A stretch of 64,000 nt of DNA from Medicago truncatula (lineage: Eukaryota; Streptophyta; Magnoliopsida; Fabales; Fabaceae). The notes beneath the pieces are model-generated. The model was not told the DNA's origin and ran no database searches. It worked only from the letters and a program-made list of their open reading frames with translations. Shown here piece after piece: positions 12,841-24,557 of this stretch (its first letter is position 1; each line of letters starts with the position of its first letter). The translations under genes and the position numbers were made by a program. The stretch spans positions 45,347,762 to 45,411,761 of the forward strand of contig NC_053042.1 of the NCBI RefSeq assembly GCF_003473485.1. The letters are read 5' to 3'.

Positions 12841-14268
12841 TTGAAAAAACAACTGTGAAGAAATGAATGGTAAACTAGTACTAACTTCTAAGTGATGAGA
12901 TCCGTTGAATGGGAGAGATGGACGGTAGGGATTTGTTAAGGACAAGATAGATAGATACGAGCGAGTGAGTGAATGAGTTCGAAGGTGTGTGTGTGTCAGG
13001 CTTCAAAAAGTAAAGACAGGAGATATTTTTTTGTGACACGTAAGGTAAGTGAGATGGGTTATGCAAAGACCAAATTGGGCTTTAACTGTGGTGTGTTGTG
13101 TTGAGATTTTGAGGGTAGAAATGTCAATAAGGGAATGTTTTGTGAGTTCAAGTGATTTTCGTCTTCCAATCTTTATTTCATTCATGTAATAAAAAATGAG
13201 TTAGAAATGCAAACGACTTCTTTTTTTAAGAAGCAAAAATCTTAATTTATTATTAAACCACAAATTGAACTTAAATGATTACTGAATTCCACTAAAAACG
13301 AATTATTCGGAAGAATTGAATTTGATTATTAGGGAAATATTTTATCCAAACTTTATTTACTTCCGATTAAATTACAGATTATCAAAATATGCCAAAAATC
13401 ATAGGATTAAAAAAAAAAAAAACAATTTATTAAATTAAAATTATTTGGTCTTTTCTTAATATACATTCTACCTATCATTAGTTTACCTTCACATATTGCG
13501 GTAGATTCATGTCTGCATTTGAGAAGGTTCATTTTTTGAGTTTACGTTTTTTTTTTTTTTTTTTTGCGAACAAGAGTTCTTTTTACTCAATTAAACTTCT
13601 GATAGATTTTGACTAAGGTTATTTGAGTTTATGTAGAATCGACTTAGATTACAGTGATATTTTAGTTTTATTGCAATTTGAATTGTGGCAATATTTATTT
13701 TGAAAGTGTTTTTATTTAGACCAAATGTGTCTATATTTTTGTAACCAAAAGTAAAAAAAAGTGTCAGCATTTTTATCATAATTAAATTTGCAAAAGTTTT
13801 AGGGTTAGAGGGTGTCACACACCTAACTCTCCAAAGCGAATGTATGAGCTACATTGTACAACACTCTAAATCAAAATTATAAGAGAAAAGAATAAAGTTA
13901 GATAAACGCTTAAATGAAACTTATCATAAAATCTTCCAACCACATGTAGATGCAAAGTTAACTAAAAGTGGAATAATATTTATAAATATGTAAATTAAAT
14001 ATTATATTAATTAGAAAATGAAACTTGCCACAAACTCTTCTTAAACAACATATTGCATGTCATAGTCGGTATCTTTTCCACGTTCATTTTGTATATCATG
14101 AATACTAGTACCAAAATTAGTTGGATCAGAGTTCGTATGTGTTGCTTCTCGTTTTTTTTTTTTTTTGTCACATGTGTTGCTTCTCTTTGTGTTCCCATGT
14201 CGTGTTGTTTGTAAGAGAAAACACAAAAAAGAGAGAATTATGATGTAGAAGTTCAAGTCAAACTATGT
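12841..14268. other. intergenic, nothing recognised
   Basis: AT-rich sequence with poly-T runs near 13550. Short frames here lack domains, signal peptides or splice partners. It separates the EPL promoter from the first MULE-like element. Confidence 0.5.
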
Positions 14269-14277
14269 TATAACTTG

Positions 14278-14890
14278 GGCGGATGTTAGGGTGGATGAAT
14301 GAAGTAGGTCATCCACGGTGGATGAGTGATGTGAACTGTTGGATGAGTGATGTTATGATGCACCATTAGTAGGTTATACATTTCTTTTCTCTCTCTTTCC
14401 ACCATCTCTATCATCTTTCCATGCTTTACCCGTTCCTTTCTTCCTTCTACACCATAACCAAATCCTTTTTACATTCCCTCTCTTCCCATCACAGATAAAT
14501 ACTTGATCTGGACAAGATACTCATCATTGTTGAATCACTGAACTTAATTGAAGAAAACACAGAAGTCAATAGGTTTTAGTTGGGATTCTACAACAAGGAT
14601 TCATGATAGGAATTCCAATATATTTTTTAATGGACAATTTGGGGGTATGAAAAATCAAAACTTTTTATATTTCTATAATGATAGTAACATAAGATCTTAG
14701 AAAGGGAAGATTCAAATTCCAAAGTTGGTAACTAAAATAAATTGGGAGAAAGGGAGCAGAAACATAGACAGATGATGGAGAGAGAGATGTATATTCTACT
14801 GATAGTGTATCGTAACATCACTTATCCGACGGTTCACATTACTCGCCCACCATGGATGACCTACTTCGCTCATCCACCCTAGCATTTGCC
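14278..14890. mobile_element. non-autonomous MULE-like element, 9-bp TSD
   Basis: The element starts GGCGGATGTTAGGGTGGATG. Its other end, reverse-complemented, starts GGCAAATGCTAGGGTGGATG, and similarity runs on for about 90 bp. It is flanked by a perfect 9-bp duplication TATAACTTG at 14269-14277 and 14891-14899. A 9-bp target duplication with long inverted repeats is the mark of the Mutator superfamily. No transposase frame is present, so it depends on an enzyme supplied elsewhere. Confidence 0.85.
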
Positions 14891-15869
14891 TATAACTTGG
14901 TGTATTTTATAGAAGTATAGATTGTATTCTTTAACAAGATTTGCCTTGTGCATCAACTTAAATTCAGGTGAAGGTTACTATGGGAAAGGTGAATTCTTTC
15001 CCACCACCATAGAAAAGGTCACTTTTTATCTACCGTTGGCAATGCAACAAGTTGCTACATATTTTGTTTGGTTTTTTTTTTTTGAACAAACATAATTGAA
15101 TGCTATATTATATTTAATTTTGATTTGCACCTCCCCTTTTAAAAAACATTACTTTGTATACCACCACCTTATGTATCTCAGTTCTTGACGAAATTTTTTC
15201 TTTTCTGCATCACAGACTAAAATTATTGATAACTATACCCTTGTTGATATTTAATAATGCAAATGCCTTGTTTTTTTTTTTTTTTTTGGAAAGATTGCAA
15301 ATGCCTTGTTCTATGCATGCTTTGGAGAATAAGCATTTGTTTTCAATTTTTTTTTTTGTTGTTTTATTTTCGTTTTGGCGAACAAGCCATTGTTTAGTGT
15401 TTTAGTTTTTACATACGCTTTAGGGTGACACGTGTCCAGGACAAGATGATGATAAGGTGACACGTGTCCAGGAGTTAACTTTTTTTTAAACCCTAACGGA
15501 AATCTAACAGAATGGACCAAAACGAGACTAAAAAAAACTTAAATACTTAAGGGACCAAAAGAGCATTTAAGCCTTCTAAATAATAAAAACCCTAATCGGT
15601 CATCAATGTCATATCTGGACTATGATCCTTAATATACCGAACAAACCACATATTTTTCTCCTCTCCCTGTTTAAAGATGCCTAAGACGCATAACGTGTTG
15701 ACTATTACTTTTCCACCCTACAGCCTTCTCGCGCGCCTTATGATTTTGACCAAAATACCCCTTGTCCGGATTGTATAATCCGGATCAGATTGTTAGTGAT
15801 TTTTGGAAACAGAAATCTGGACCAGATGTTATTTAATTTTTTGTGTCTTTTTTTATGTCAAGGGTCTCT

Positions 15870-15939
15870 GTTGACCGTTATATGAACCCCACACAAGCTA
15901 CAATGCATTGCAATTGCAGGGTTCCTATGAACGGTCAAC
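15870..15939. repeat. hairpin inside the MULE-like element
   Basis: GTTGACCGTT at the left pairs with AACGGTCAAC at the right, with further pairing of ATGAACCC to GGGTTC inside, leaving a loop of roughly 30 bp. A related half site, AGGGTTTGTATGAACGGTCAA, lies on the plus strand near 16487-16507. Confidence 0.6.
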
Positions 15940-16045
15940 AATGACCATGACACCATCGACACCCCTAAAAAACAAAAAAACATTTGAAGAAAATGGAAGA
16001 AAAGAGGTGAAGTGAAGAATGAAGGTATTTGTTGAAGATGAAAGC

Positions 16046-16054
16046 CTATTTATA
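16046..16054 (-). promoter_or_regulatory. TATA box facing left inside the MULE-like element
   Basis: The minus strand reads CTATAAATAGG. Downstream on that strand is a CT-rich leader-like stretch and then ATG-containing sequence that enters the hairpin region. It is back to back with the plus-strand TATA box at 16368. Confidence 0.4.
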
Positions 16055-16367
16055 GCCTAAAACAAGTCTAGGTCATTAATATAGTCAATGAAAACGTGTT
16101 GGTGGTTGTTGTTATCGTCCAAACCCACATTAATGGCTCTGAATCTTTTCAGATTTTACATTTCGGAATGTCCTTAGCCCTATAGAAAGTGTCAACTTTT
16201 CCCTCGTTCACCACCATTATCGCATTAATCCGGAAAATATATTCCGGAAAACAGATGTGCTTTCCGGATTATATATTCCGGAATGCATCAGTCATGGCCG
16301 GTGGTCTGCACCACACGTTTTTTGACTGCATTTATGGTCTCCCAACCGTTTTTGACCCACCCCTCCC

Positions 16368-16376
16368 TATAAATAG
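16368..16376 (+). promoter_or_regulatory. TATA box facing right inside the MULE-like element
   Basis: TATAAATAG is followed by a strongly CT-rich leader (16380-16430) and then ATG in the context ACCATGG at 16434. A poly-A signal AATAAA follows at 16831-16836. The order TATA, pyrimidine leader, ATG, poly-A signal is that of a complete plant transcription unit. Confidence 0.5.
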
Positions 16377-16433
16377 TCTTCCAAACCCCACCATCCTCTC
16401 CCACCCTCTCCTCCTCTTCTTCCTACTACAACC

Positions 16434-16547
16434 ATGGTTTTCCATCGTTGGCCTTTCTTAGATAAGGGCCTCGTTGAAAACTTTCAGGGTTTGTATGAAC
16501 GGTCAATGAGGATGGAACCGCACTGCAACGAAGCGCGGTTCATCTGA
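16434..16547 (+). CDS. small ORF (37 aa) in MULE transcription unit, unknown
   Basis: The ORF begins in a near-ideal plant context (ACCATGG), 58 bp after the TATA box, and ends at TGA. The peptide starts MVFHRWPFLDKG and ends HCNEARFI, with no signal peptide and one Cys. I do not recognise it. It could be the 5' end of a captured gene with a downstream intron, a translated short ORF on a non-coding transcript, or chance. Confidence 0.25.
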   Translation: MVFHRWPFLDKGLVENFQGLYERSMRMEPHCNEARFI

Positions 16548-17084
16548 GGGTCATGTGGATCGGTGTGATTCTTAGCTTGGCCTGTCTGGGCGTAAGTTTG
16601 AGCACCCCCCATCTCCCTCAGGGGCATTATTTTCTTCTTCCCGCCCTCCTCTTCCCTCCTCCTCTGTTTTTTCTCCAATAGGCAAACCACTGGTATGTCC
16701 CATCACATACCAGTGGTTAGGCTATTAGGAGATTAGAATTAGGCTCATAGGAGATTAGAAATAGATTTAGGATCTTATGTAATAAGTTTAAAAATCTTGA
16801 AAATTATTGTAATGTACTGTTCATATATTAATAAAATGAGTTGTTTTTATGTTTGTGTCTTTTTATTTCTGTTTTTTTTATTTTATTTGCATTTTATTTT
16901 ACGAATTTTGAAGATTAAAATTGCAAAACTTCTGGTATAACATTATTTTGGATTTTCAAATCCAGAAACATCTGCAAAATTCTAACAATACCATCCGAAA
17001 AACGAAATCCGGACCAGAGATAAAATTAAAAAAAAATTAGGACGCGCGATAAAAGACATGGGAAAAGTAATAGTCTAACGTGTT

Positions 17085-19131
17085 TAGGTCAAGGAAGAAC
17101 CACAAATCAACCGGTGCTCATAATTGATCTCTCTTTATGTTTTAGATTGTTGTTGTCAAGTTACTTATTACTATCAAAAGTTCATACATCCAGGTGTTAC
17201 TATAATTCTTGATAAAATAACATCTCGAAGATCTTTATTTTAAATGCATGCTCATAAGATTATTTGGCTTCCGCACTATATTATGATTATAGTTATAATA
17301 TTTGTTGTTCAATATATCTTGTATTGATGAATTATTAAATCAATTTCATCAATGTATTCAGAAGATAAACTCCGCTCAAAGCATTAGATAAGTTAAAAGC
17401 AAAAATTAACCAACACAAAGTTCATTGAATCGCAAGAGACATCGAGACACTTAAAGACCACTTAAAAAACACACCTCCTGATATGTCAAATAACATATGT
17501 ATGCATACCATAGATTGCAAACACTGCATATAAAATCAAAACAAAATCCTTTAATTTTACATCACACTTATACATAATTTTTTTTCAATCATTCTGATTA
17601 TGTTAATTTCTTGCTGACTAAAAACTACATTAGTTCTACATTAACCAAACAACAGCCAATTAGATAAAAAATAATAATTCTCCTACTCGACCCTATTTGA
17701 CGTGGATCCAATAGGGTTCATTATACTACCGAATATTGGCAATCAAGAGAGAAAAAAACTTAACTTTTATACAGATAAAAAAAAAAAAAAAAAACAAGAG
17801 AGACTTTTCTATAGATAAAAAAATAGAAAATACATATAAAAAATCTATTATTTTATGCTGATGAAAAACTTGCATATGCGATGATTGAAGTTGGAAACTA
17901 CAATTAACTTTTTTTTTAGATAATTTATGCTTTTAGTTCATGTAATTATATTTAGGAGCTATTCTTCTATGGTCACAAGACCAAATAAATAGTATTTGGA
18001 CACACAAACATAAGAAGATTGTCCTCAAGATATTCCATTATATTTTTTTTATCAATTTCTTTTTTATTATTAAAAAAATGCTTTTTAATGGGTGTGTCTC
18101 CAAACACTATTTATTTGGTCTTGTAACTATATTAGAATTCCACTTATACATATTTAGTTTTGTTTTCCATCCATGCCATGTGGCAGTTGCCCATTAGATG
18201 TTGACGTGACACTAATGACATGGCAACTCAATGTCATATGCCAAGGCTAAGTCATCAAGATTCCTTCCACATCAGCGGATCTAGCGTGACTTGAAAACTC
18301 CAGAGACCAAAAGTGATGGAGTGTAGAATCCCCTGTTTTTTTCTTTTCTTTTTCAAATGACTATAATAAAAACTCACTGATATGCATTCAAATGCATTAA
18401 AAAAAGAAGACAGTCCGATGCACTAACTGGTGTATTGAATGCAACCTTGCTATCTTTTTTGGAGGTTCTTACTCTTTTTTAGAGGTTGTTTCCATGCTTG
18501 AACACATGATCTATTCAATCACACGACAACAACTTTACTTTTACGCTAAAGCTCCTCCTTGAATCAAATGCATAAATTAACTCTAAAAAATATTGATTAT
18601 CCTAATTGAATACCACAAAAAATATTTATATTACATAAACACCTCAAGACTTTTTATAGAAAAAAGTCTTAGAATCTTTCGAAATCCAAATTCAATACAC
18701 CCCAATATCTCTCTTGATCTTTTTGTATATTCACTTCTATTTTGCTTCTATTTTATTGTTCATTTCTTATCTTTGACATCTTATCTTGAATAATCAATTT
18801 TGTGAGATTTTTAGTCTATTGTCCTGAAGGGACGCATCTAATCTCAAAAGTGTTCATGCTTCATAGATGATGGTAACCATAAGTTAGATATGAAGAAGAA
18901 CAATAGTAGTAACAAGGACAACCGAATAAGGGAAGTAAATTTTTTCAATAGAAGCACATTAATACAGTAGCATAGCTTTGAAAAGCAGCAACATTTCTGC
19001 CGGTGTTATTGTAGCACACCAAGATTACATTAGAAGACTTGTTCCATAGCTGTTACAAATCTTTCAAATAGTATTTGATTTACAGAGAACTACTTATCTC
19101 ACAGAAATTGAGGCAAATGTTTTGGCAACAG
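17085..19131. other. intergenic with one MITE
   Basis: Apart from the short inverted-repeat element at 17971-18127, this stretch is AT-rich and I see no gene. A more GC-balanced segment near 18165-18340 (TGTGGCAGTTGCCC, CCACATCAGCGG) reads like a fragment of a dispersed repeat, but has no ends I can define. Confidence 0.5.
17971..18127. mobile_element. MITE with ~34-bp inverted repeats
   Basis: The left end reads GGTCACAAGACCAAATAAAT and the right end, reverse-complemented, reads GTTACAAGACCAAATAAAT. Similarity continues through AGTGTTTGGA. The flanking TAT on each side is a possible 3-bp duplication, which would suit PIF/Harbinger, but TAT is weak evidence in AT-rich DNA. Confidence 0.65.
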
Positions 19132-21013
19132 TTACTGCGCTTTAGTCTCAGATGGAGCTTCAGCCTCCCAGAAGGCGGTTGGTTTCCCAGTTTTGGAAAC
19201 TGTCTTCAGAACTGTGTCGGGCTCAACATTTCCTTTCACTACCACTTTCTGTTCCTTCAAATCAATGTCATAAGATTCCACGCCTGTAAAAAAAAAAAAC
19301 TAGTTATAATTCTGCAATTCGAAAGGGAATCCTTGGTTGATATTATTGTTATTGAGTTTACTTTAATCAATATATCAAGATTCAGGTCTCTGCAAGTTTA
19401 CTTTTATCATATTCTTGCATCAAGGAACTAGAACAATTTGGCATTGATTTTTACATTATTTCCTTACATACATAATTGATTGCAGCAATTTTTCATCTGG
19501 TTAAACAAAAATTATATGTTAGGTACTGAGTTTGGGCCTTAAGCGAACAAATGGGTCAAGTAGAGAATTGGTTACAATTTTCTTCTCTGAGGAGCCTTTG
19601 CTTGGGAGTTATAGGGATTTCCCTTCGGTAATACCTCTATTTTCTATTAATAATAAAATTTCCTCTTCTATCTAAATTTGGGTTCCTATCAGTATAAGTA
19701 TATGGTGTAATTGAAGAAATAAAGAGAACCAAGCCAACAACAGAACCAACATATTTAGTGAAGACAAGGGAAGTGGAGCTTTGCTGTTGACTAGGAAAAA
19801 CACGGTAGATGCTATAATTTATCACTCTAACAAAGGACAAAAGAAGAAAATTGCTTACATCCAACTGTAGCAGATTAATATATTCATGATTGGAAACTTA
19901 AAAGGAAGGTTATAAGCACTATACTAACTAGTAAAGGTAAGAAGATGCTATGGTAGAGAAGGTGTGAATTAACATGTGCAGTTGTCCTTCTCTTTACTTT
20001 GTGACATACTCAAACAAGTTTCAAAATGACTGAAAGAATTATTAGATATTTAGACACTTCAATACAAAGTTAAGACTTACACAAACGCAGATACTATAAA
20101 AGGAAGTTCATGAAAATCACTTCAAAGCCAAGCATAACTAAATCATAATATCCAATACAGAAAAGAAATAAACACATGGATACACGATGGAGAAAAATGG
20201 GGTACATACATACATCAACCCTGCAACTTCTGAATTGAAAAAGAAAAAGTAGAATAAACTTGGATAATTGATCACCTAAAGAAGTCTGCCAATGGCTATA
20301 TGCAGAAACCACACCAAATTCAGAATTACATTCAAGTCGTTAACAAACAGATCACCTAAACTAAGTAGAATAAATTTCGATAAGTGATAACCTAAAGAAG
20401 TCTGCCAATGGCTATAGGGTTACGATCGAAGTCGTTAACAAACTGCAGAGGATACTGCTGTTAATTGATTTTTTTATTTATTTTAGTATTATTCAAATAT
20501 GAAATCGAAGACAAAATAACCCGTCAAAAGAGAGAACATAACCAAAAACAATGAGCAATTATGTCAATCAAACAACACATATTGGGTAACAGAGAAAATT
20601 TTGCAATAGCAAGATAATTAAAATAGAATAGAATAGAATGGTGAGTATAAAGTAAGGAATTAAATATACCATCCAATTTTCCCAGAACTCTCTTCACAGC
20701 TCCAACACATCCTTCACATGACATACCAACTTTGAGGGTAACAGTCTGCAATCAAATGCAAAAAAATTCATCAAACGATCGAAAACAATAAGTAATCATT
20801 TTAATTCTTAAATAATCCCAATAATAATACAGATGTGAACATAAGCAAAAGAAACAAAACTCGTGGATTTAGATTTCGTAAGAATTATTAAATCTGATAA
20901 ACAACACGAATAATTCCAGATGGCTAAACAAGAAGTTGTAAAATAGTAAAATCAGAGGTAGATAAGAAAAGAATAGAAATGAAATCGGAAAAAGGGTTTA
21001 CCTGAGAAGACAT
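19132..21013 (-). CDS. ATX1/CCH-type copper chaperone, 3 exons
   Basis: Exons on the minus strand: 21013-21002 (MSSQ), 20745-20670, 19283-19132. GT/AG junctions keep the frame and give 79 aa. The protein has the heavy-metal-associated fold motif MSCEGC at residues 12-17 (MxCxxC), the copper(I)-binding pair Cys14 and Cys17, and the conserved lysine-rich surface with VVVKGNVEP and KTGKPTAFW. Family knowledge: these cytosolic chaperones carry Cu(I) to P-type ATPases such as RAN1/HMA. The short C-terminus (EAPSETKAQ) lacks the long plant-specific tail of Arabidopsis CCH, so it is nearer ATX1 in form. Intron 2 (about 1.4 kb) contains an internal duplicate. A heavy-metal-associated isoprenylated protein is excluded by the absence of a CaaX end. 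Confidence 0.95.
20250..20420. repeat. short duplicate inside the chaperone intron
   Basis: The segment with AACCTAAAGAAGTCTGCCAA and following ATGGCTATA occurs at about 20250-20303 and again at about 20364-20418, and CAAGTCGTTAACAAAC-like sequence follows each. It is a local ~110-bp duplication with several mismatches. Confidence 0.7.
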
Positions 21014-21272
21014 GATTAATGAGTTAATTGGGGAAGATGAGAAAAGTCAAAGGAGAAGGAAAACAAATAGATGCGGATTTGATGATAGATAATAGATAGA
21101 TTGCGTTTGTTTGGTTTTTATAGGGGGAAGAGACAACGATGTTACTGAGTGGCGTGCGTGGGTTGCGTTTTGTTTGTTGAACCCAGCACATGTAACGTCA
21201 AAATTACTTCCTCGTATGCGATTACGTCTTCCTTCTTTTTTTTACATTGTCATTTTAGTCCTCAATATAAAT

Positions 21273-22441
21273 GACTAAATAAACAATTATCCTTTTGAAA
21301 TTGTAACTTTTTTCAAAAACCCCCTTAAATTTTGCAAAACGTCAAAGACCCCTTTGAAATTGTCAAGCATTTGTCAATTACCCCCCTCCGTTAATTTCCT
21401 CCATCCAACATGCTGATGTGGCCGTTAACTGCCACATGGTCAGAAAAGTCATGCCACGTCATAGGGGGGTAATTGACTATATTTTATTTTTTTTTGAAAA
21501 AAATCTGATTTTTTTTTTCTTTTCATAATTAACATTTGTGTTACCCACTGAACATGCAAATACCTCCCTGAAATCAAACATTTATGTGCAAATACCACCC
21601 TCAAATTTAAAATTTATGTAGCAAATATCCCCTCAAATTTATAACTTATATGCAAACATCCTCTCCAAATGTAAAACTTATATGCAAATTACACCTTGAA
21701 TCATAAAACTTTGATAGTAAAGTAAAACTTATTCTTAATCTGTTAAGGCCTAAGGGTGTTGCTCGAAATGGTTGGTGTGTTCCGTGGGAACCCTGAAGGA
21801 GCATAGCTAGAAATATTCCCAAGCTCTTGGCCAAAAAACAATTCTACCTGAGCCTACACAACCATCCATTCATGCACCAATAACCTCTCCCCCTTTGTTT
21901 TATTTTAAAGATGTGATTTTTTTTCTTTTTTATTGTTATTAGAGATATAGTAAATTATAGATTAAGAATAAGTTTTACTTTACTATCAAAGTTTTATGAT
22001 TCAAGGTGTAATTTGCATATAAGTTTTAAATTTGGAGAGGATGTTTGCATATAAGTTATAAATTTGAGGGGATATTTGCTACATAAATTTTAAATTTGAG
22101 GGTGGTATTTGCACATAAATGTTTGATTTCAGGGGGGTATTTGCATGTTCAGTGGGTGACACAAATGTTAATTATGAAAAGAAAAAAAATCAGATTTTTT
22201 TCAAAAAAAAAATAAAAAATATAGTCAATTACCCCCCTATGACGTGACATGACTTTTCTGACCATGTGCCAGTGCCACGTGGCAGTTAACGGCCACATCG
22301 GCATGTTGGATGGAGGAAATTAACGGAGGGGGATAATTGACAGACGCTTGACAATTTCAGGGGGGTTTTTGACATTTTGCAAAATTTAGGGGGGTTTTTG
22401 ACGAAAATTACAATTTCAGGGGTGTAATTGACTATTTACTC
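21273..22441. mobile_element. fold-back MULE-like element, ~470-bp arms
   Basis: Two arms, about 21273-21741 and 21959-22441, are reverse complements over nearly their whole length, around a spacer of about 217 bp. The ends are GACTAAATAAACAATTA and, on the other strand, GAGTAAATAGTCAATTA. A direct repeat CAATATAAAT at 21263-21272 and 22442-22451 is the probable target duplication (9-10 bp). There is no transposase. It lies 260 bp upstream of the copper chaperone start, so it may affect that promoter. Confidence 0.85.
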
Positions 22442-22484
22442 CAATATAAATACTTACTCACTCAGTTGCCAAAGACAATGCATT

Positions 22485-22570
22485 ATTATATCTAGGGGTT
22501 AGAGTTTGAACCCTGGACCCACTTATTCACTTTAAAAAGTGAATTATAACCACTAAATTATTTGACAAAA
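22485..22570 (-). repeat. tRNA-like SINE (family 2)
   Basis: The minus strand has TTTAGTGGTTATAATTCAC, then AAGTGAATAAGTGGGTCC and a B-box AGGGTTCAAACTC. It sits almost directly beside the fold-back element. Confidence 0.55.
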
Positions 22571-22782
22571 AAAAAGTTAATGTTGACATTGAAACACCAT
22601 TTTAACTTTAAAGACTATCTTAACTAACGAAATGCATAATTAAACACTATTTTAAAATTTCAATACATTGAGTGATTATTTTAACTATTGGTTAAACCTT
22701 TAAAAACCAAAATGACTATTATCTCTACAAAATTATATACTTACAAACTAAAGATTATTTAAACAATTTAAATAAGGGAAAT

Positions 22783-22957
22783 CTTAACCGGTGCCCCAGG
22801 GGCACGGGTTAAGAATATGAAAAAAGAAATTATATAGTAGTAATTAATGCATTGAAATTGTTTAATTAATTTATAATAAAGTCAAAAACAGTTTCCTTTT
22901 ATGATAATAATTCCCTTTTATGGTATGCTTAACAAGTGCCCCAGAAGCACTGGTTAG
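22783..22957. mobile_element. MITE with GGTGCCCC/GGGGCAC ends
   Basis: The left end CTTAACCGGTGCCCC is answered on the other strand by CTAACCAGTGCTTC followed by GGGGCAC. Each end also folds on itself (GTGCCCCAGGGGCAC). About 175 bp, no ORF. I cannot fix a target duplication. Confidence 0.55.
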
Positions 22958-22961
22958 CAGG

Positions 22962-24557
22962 ACCCATTAAATAAATCATTGATTTAGTGGCCTGAAAAAA
23001 AAAAAAAATTGATTTACGGGTTGAATCTCCCTACTTAATCGACCAAATACATCTAAGATGTTTTTTTTTCTTCTTAAATACACTATACAATTTTATTTTA
23101 TTTGTCCCTGTCATTTTATTTTTGATAATATTTGGTCCCTATCATTTTAACACTAGAGTTTTCTATGAAAAATAGTCATTTTTGAGAAAAGAAAAGTAGT
23201 CATTTCAATGTTTTGATCTAATTGGTCTAAAGTTTATTCATATCTTACAAGCACATGAGTTTAACTCTTTTAGTTGGTGTTAGGATCTTATTAATGGGTA
23301 ATTTATAAATATTTTTATCAACAATCTTTGAATCTTAATGTATAATCCAACCAAGTTAAACCCAAGAACTCAATTCAACTAAACTAATTTCTATAAAAAA
23401 AAAATGTCGTTTTAAGTTTTAACACTAGGGGTAGGGGCAAAAGTGATGACAGATAAATTAGGTGTATTTTGATAAACTACTCAATTAGTTGTTAACGTTA
23501 TAAACATTTGGTTTATGTATACATACACTATTTTTATATGCGTTGATTCTAGTGTGATGAGTTGTAGAAGTGCAAACAAAAGATTGGGAAGTTAAGGTGT
23601 GCTACAATCATGGGCTAAATATTGGTTTAGTTATTTATAATATGTAGACCTTAGTAAAATATGATATGATAATCATGTGTTTTGTTTCGGTTCTTCTTCA
23701 TCCATGAAATGAGGTTAAAGTTAGTTTTTGCTTCGGATTGGACTCAGCTCAACCCATCAATGAAATGAATGGCTACGAACCCTGCTATGGAGATGCCCCA
23801 GTGGCATATATAATCTAAGTGAGTATGGAGATGCAATAAAAAACTGTGTGATGATAGGGACGTGAGTAGTAAAAAAAATACTTCATTATAGGGACGAAAA
23901 AAAAAATTGTATATTTACATAGACTAAAAAGACTTTCCTTAAACAATTTAAATAAACCATTGATTTAGGAAAAGACTTTCCTTAAACAATTTAAATAAAC
24001 CATTGATTTAGGGGTTGAATCTTCCTTACTTAGTATGTGTTTGATACACAGTTTGCATTCAAGAATCACGTTGAAACACATTTTCCAATGCAAATTTTAA
24101 AGCAAAAGCTGAACTCTACATATTGCAGCTTCTATGCAAACAACGTATTATTCAATTCCACCGCTACAACAAACATAATATTAATCAACCAAATACATCT
24201 AAAATGTGTTTCTTTTTTTAAATACACCATACAATTTTATTGTATTTGTCTCTGTCATTTTATTTGTTAGAAAATATTTGGTCCCTATCATTTTAACACT
24301 AGAGTTTTATAACAAAAATAGTCATTTCTAAAAAGAAAGAAAAAAGTTATTTCGATGTTTGATCTAATCGATAAGTTTATTCATATCTTCCAAGTGTATG
24401 GGTTTAACTTTTGTAGTCAATGTTACAATCTTATTGATGAATAATTTATAAATGCTTTTAACAATGATATTTGAATCTTGATGTATGACCCGACCATGTT
24501 GAACCTAAGAACTCAATTCAACTAAACTAATTTATAATAAAAAAAAATGCCGTTTTA
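22962..24557. repeat. direct duplication, ~0.5-kb units
   Basis: About 22962-23440 and 23990-24557 are alignable copies. Shared landmarks are CCATTGATTTA, CCAAATACATCTAA, TTTGGTCCCTATCATTTTAA, TTATTCATATCTT and AACTCAATTCAACTAAACTA, in the same order and orientation. They are diverged by many substitutions and small indels. Between them is a perfect ~43-bp tandem repeat (23927-24012). No coding capacity is seen. Confidence 0.8.

Larger units (their letters stand above)
15700..17075. mobile_element. non-autonomous MULE-like element with internal promoters
   Basis: The ends are inverted repeats GACTATTACTTTTCC, flanked by a perfect 9-bp duplication TAACGTGTT at 15691-15699 and 17076-17084. Both subterminal regions are also related (CGCGCG, then a CCGGA-containing block). 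The interior has two outward-facing TATAAATAG boxes, a small ORF, a hairpin at 15870-15939 and repeated TTCCGGA motifs at 16230-16285. There is no transposase. The interior differs from surrounding DNA by CT-rich leaders and higher GC, so it may be a captured gene fragment or a promoter-bearing element. Confidence 0.85.

Noticed and set aside
19530..19700. Possible LTR fragment (GGTACTGAGTTTGGGCC, CTTCTCTGAGGAGCC) in the copper chaperone intron
   Set aside because: It reads like a retroelement piece, but no ends or target duplication could be found.
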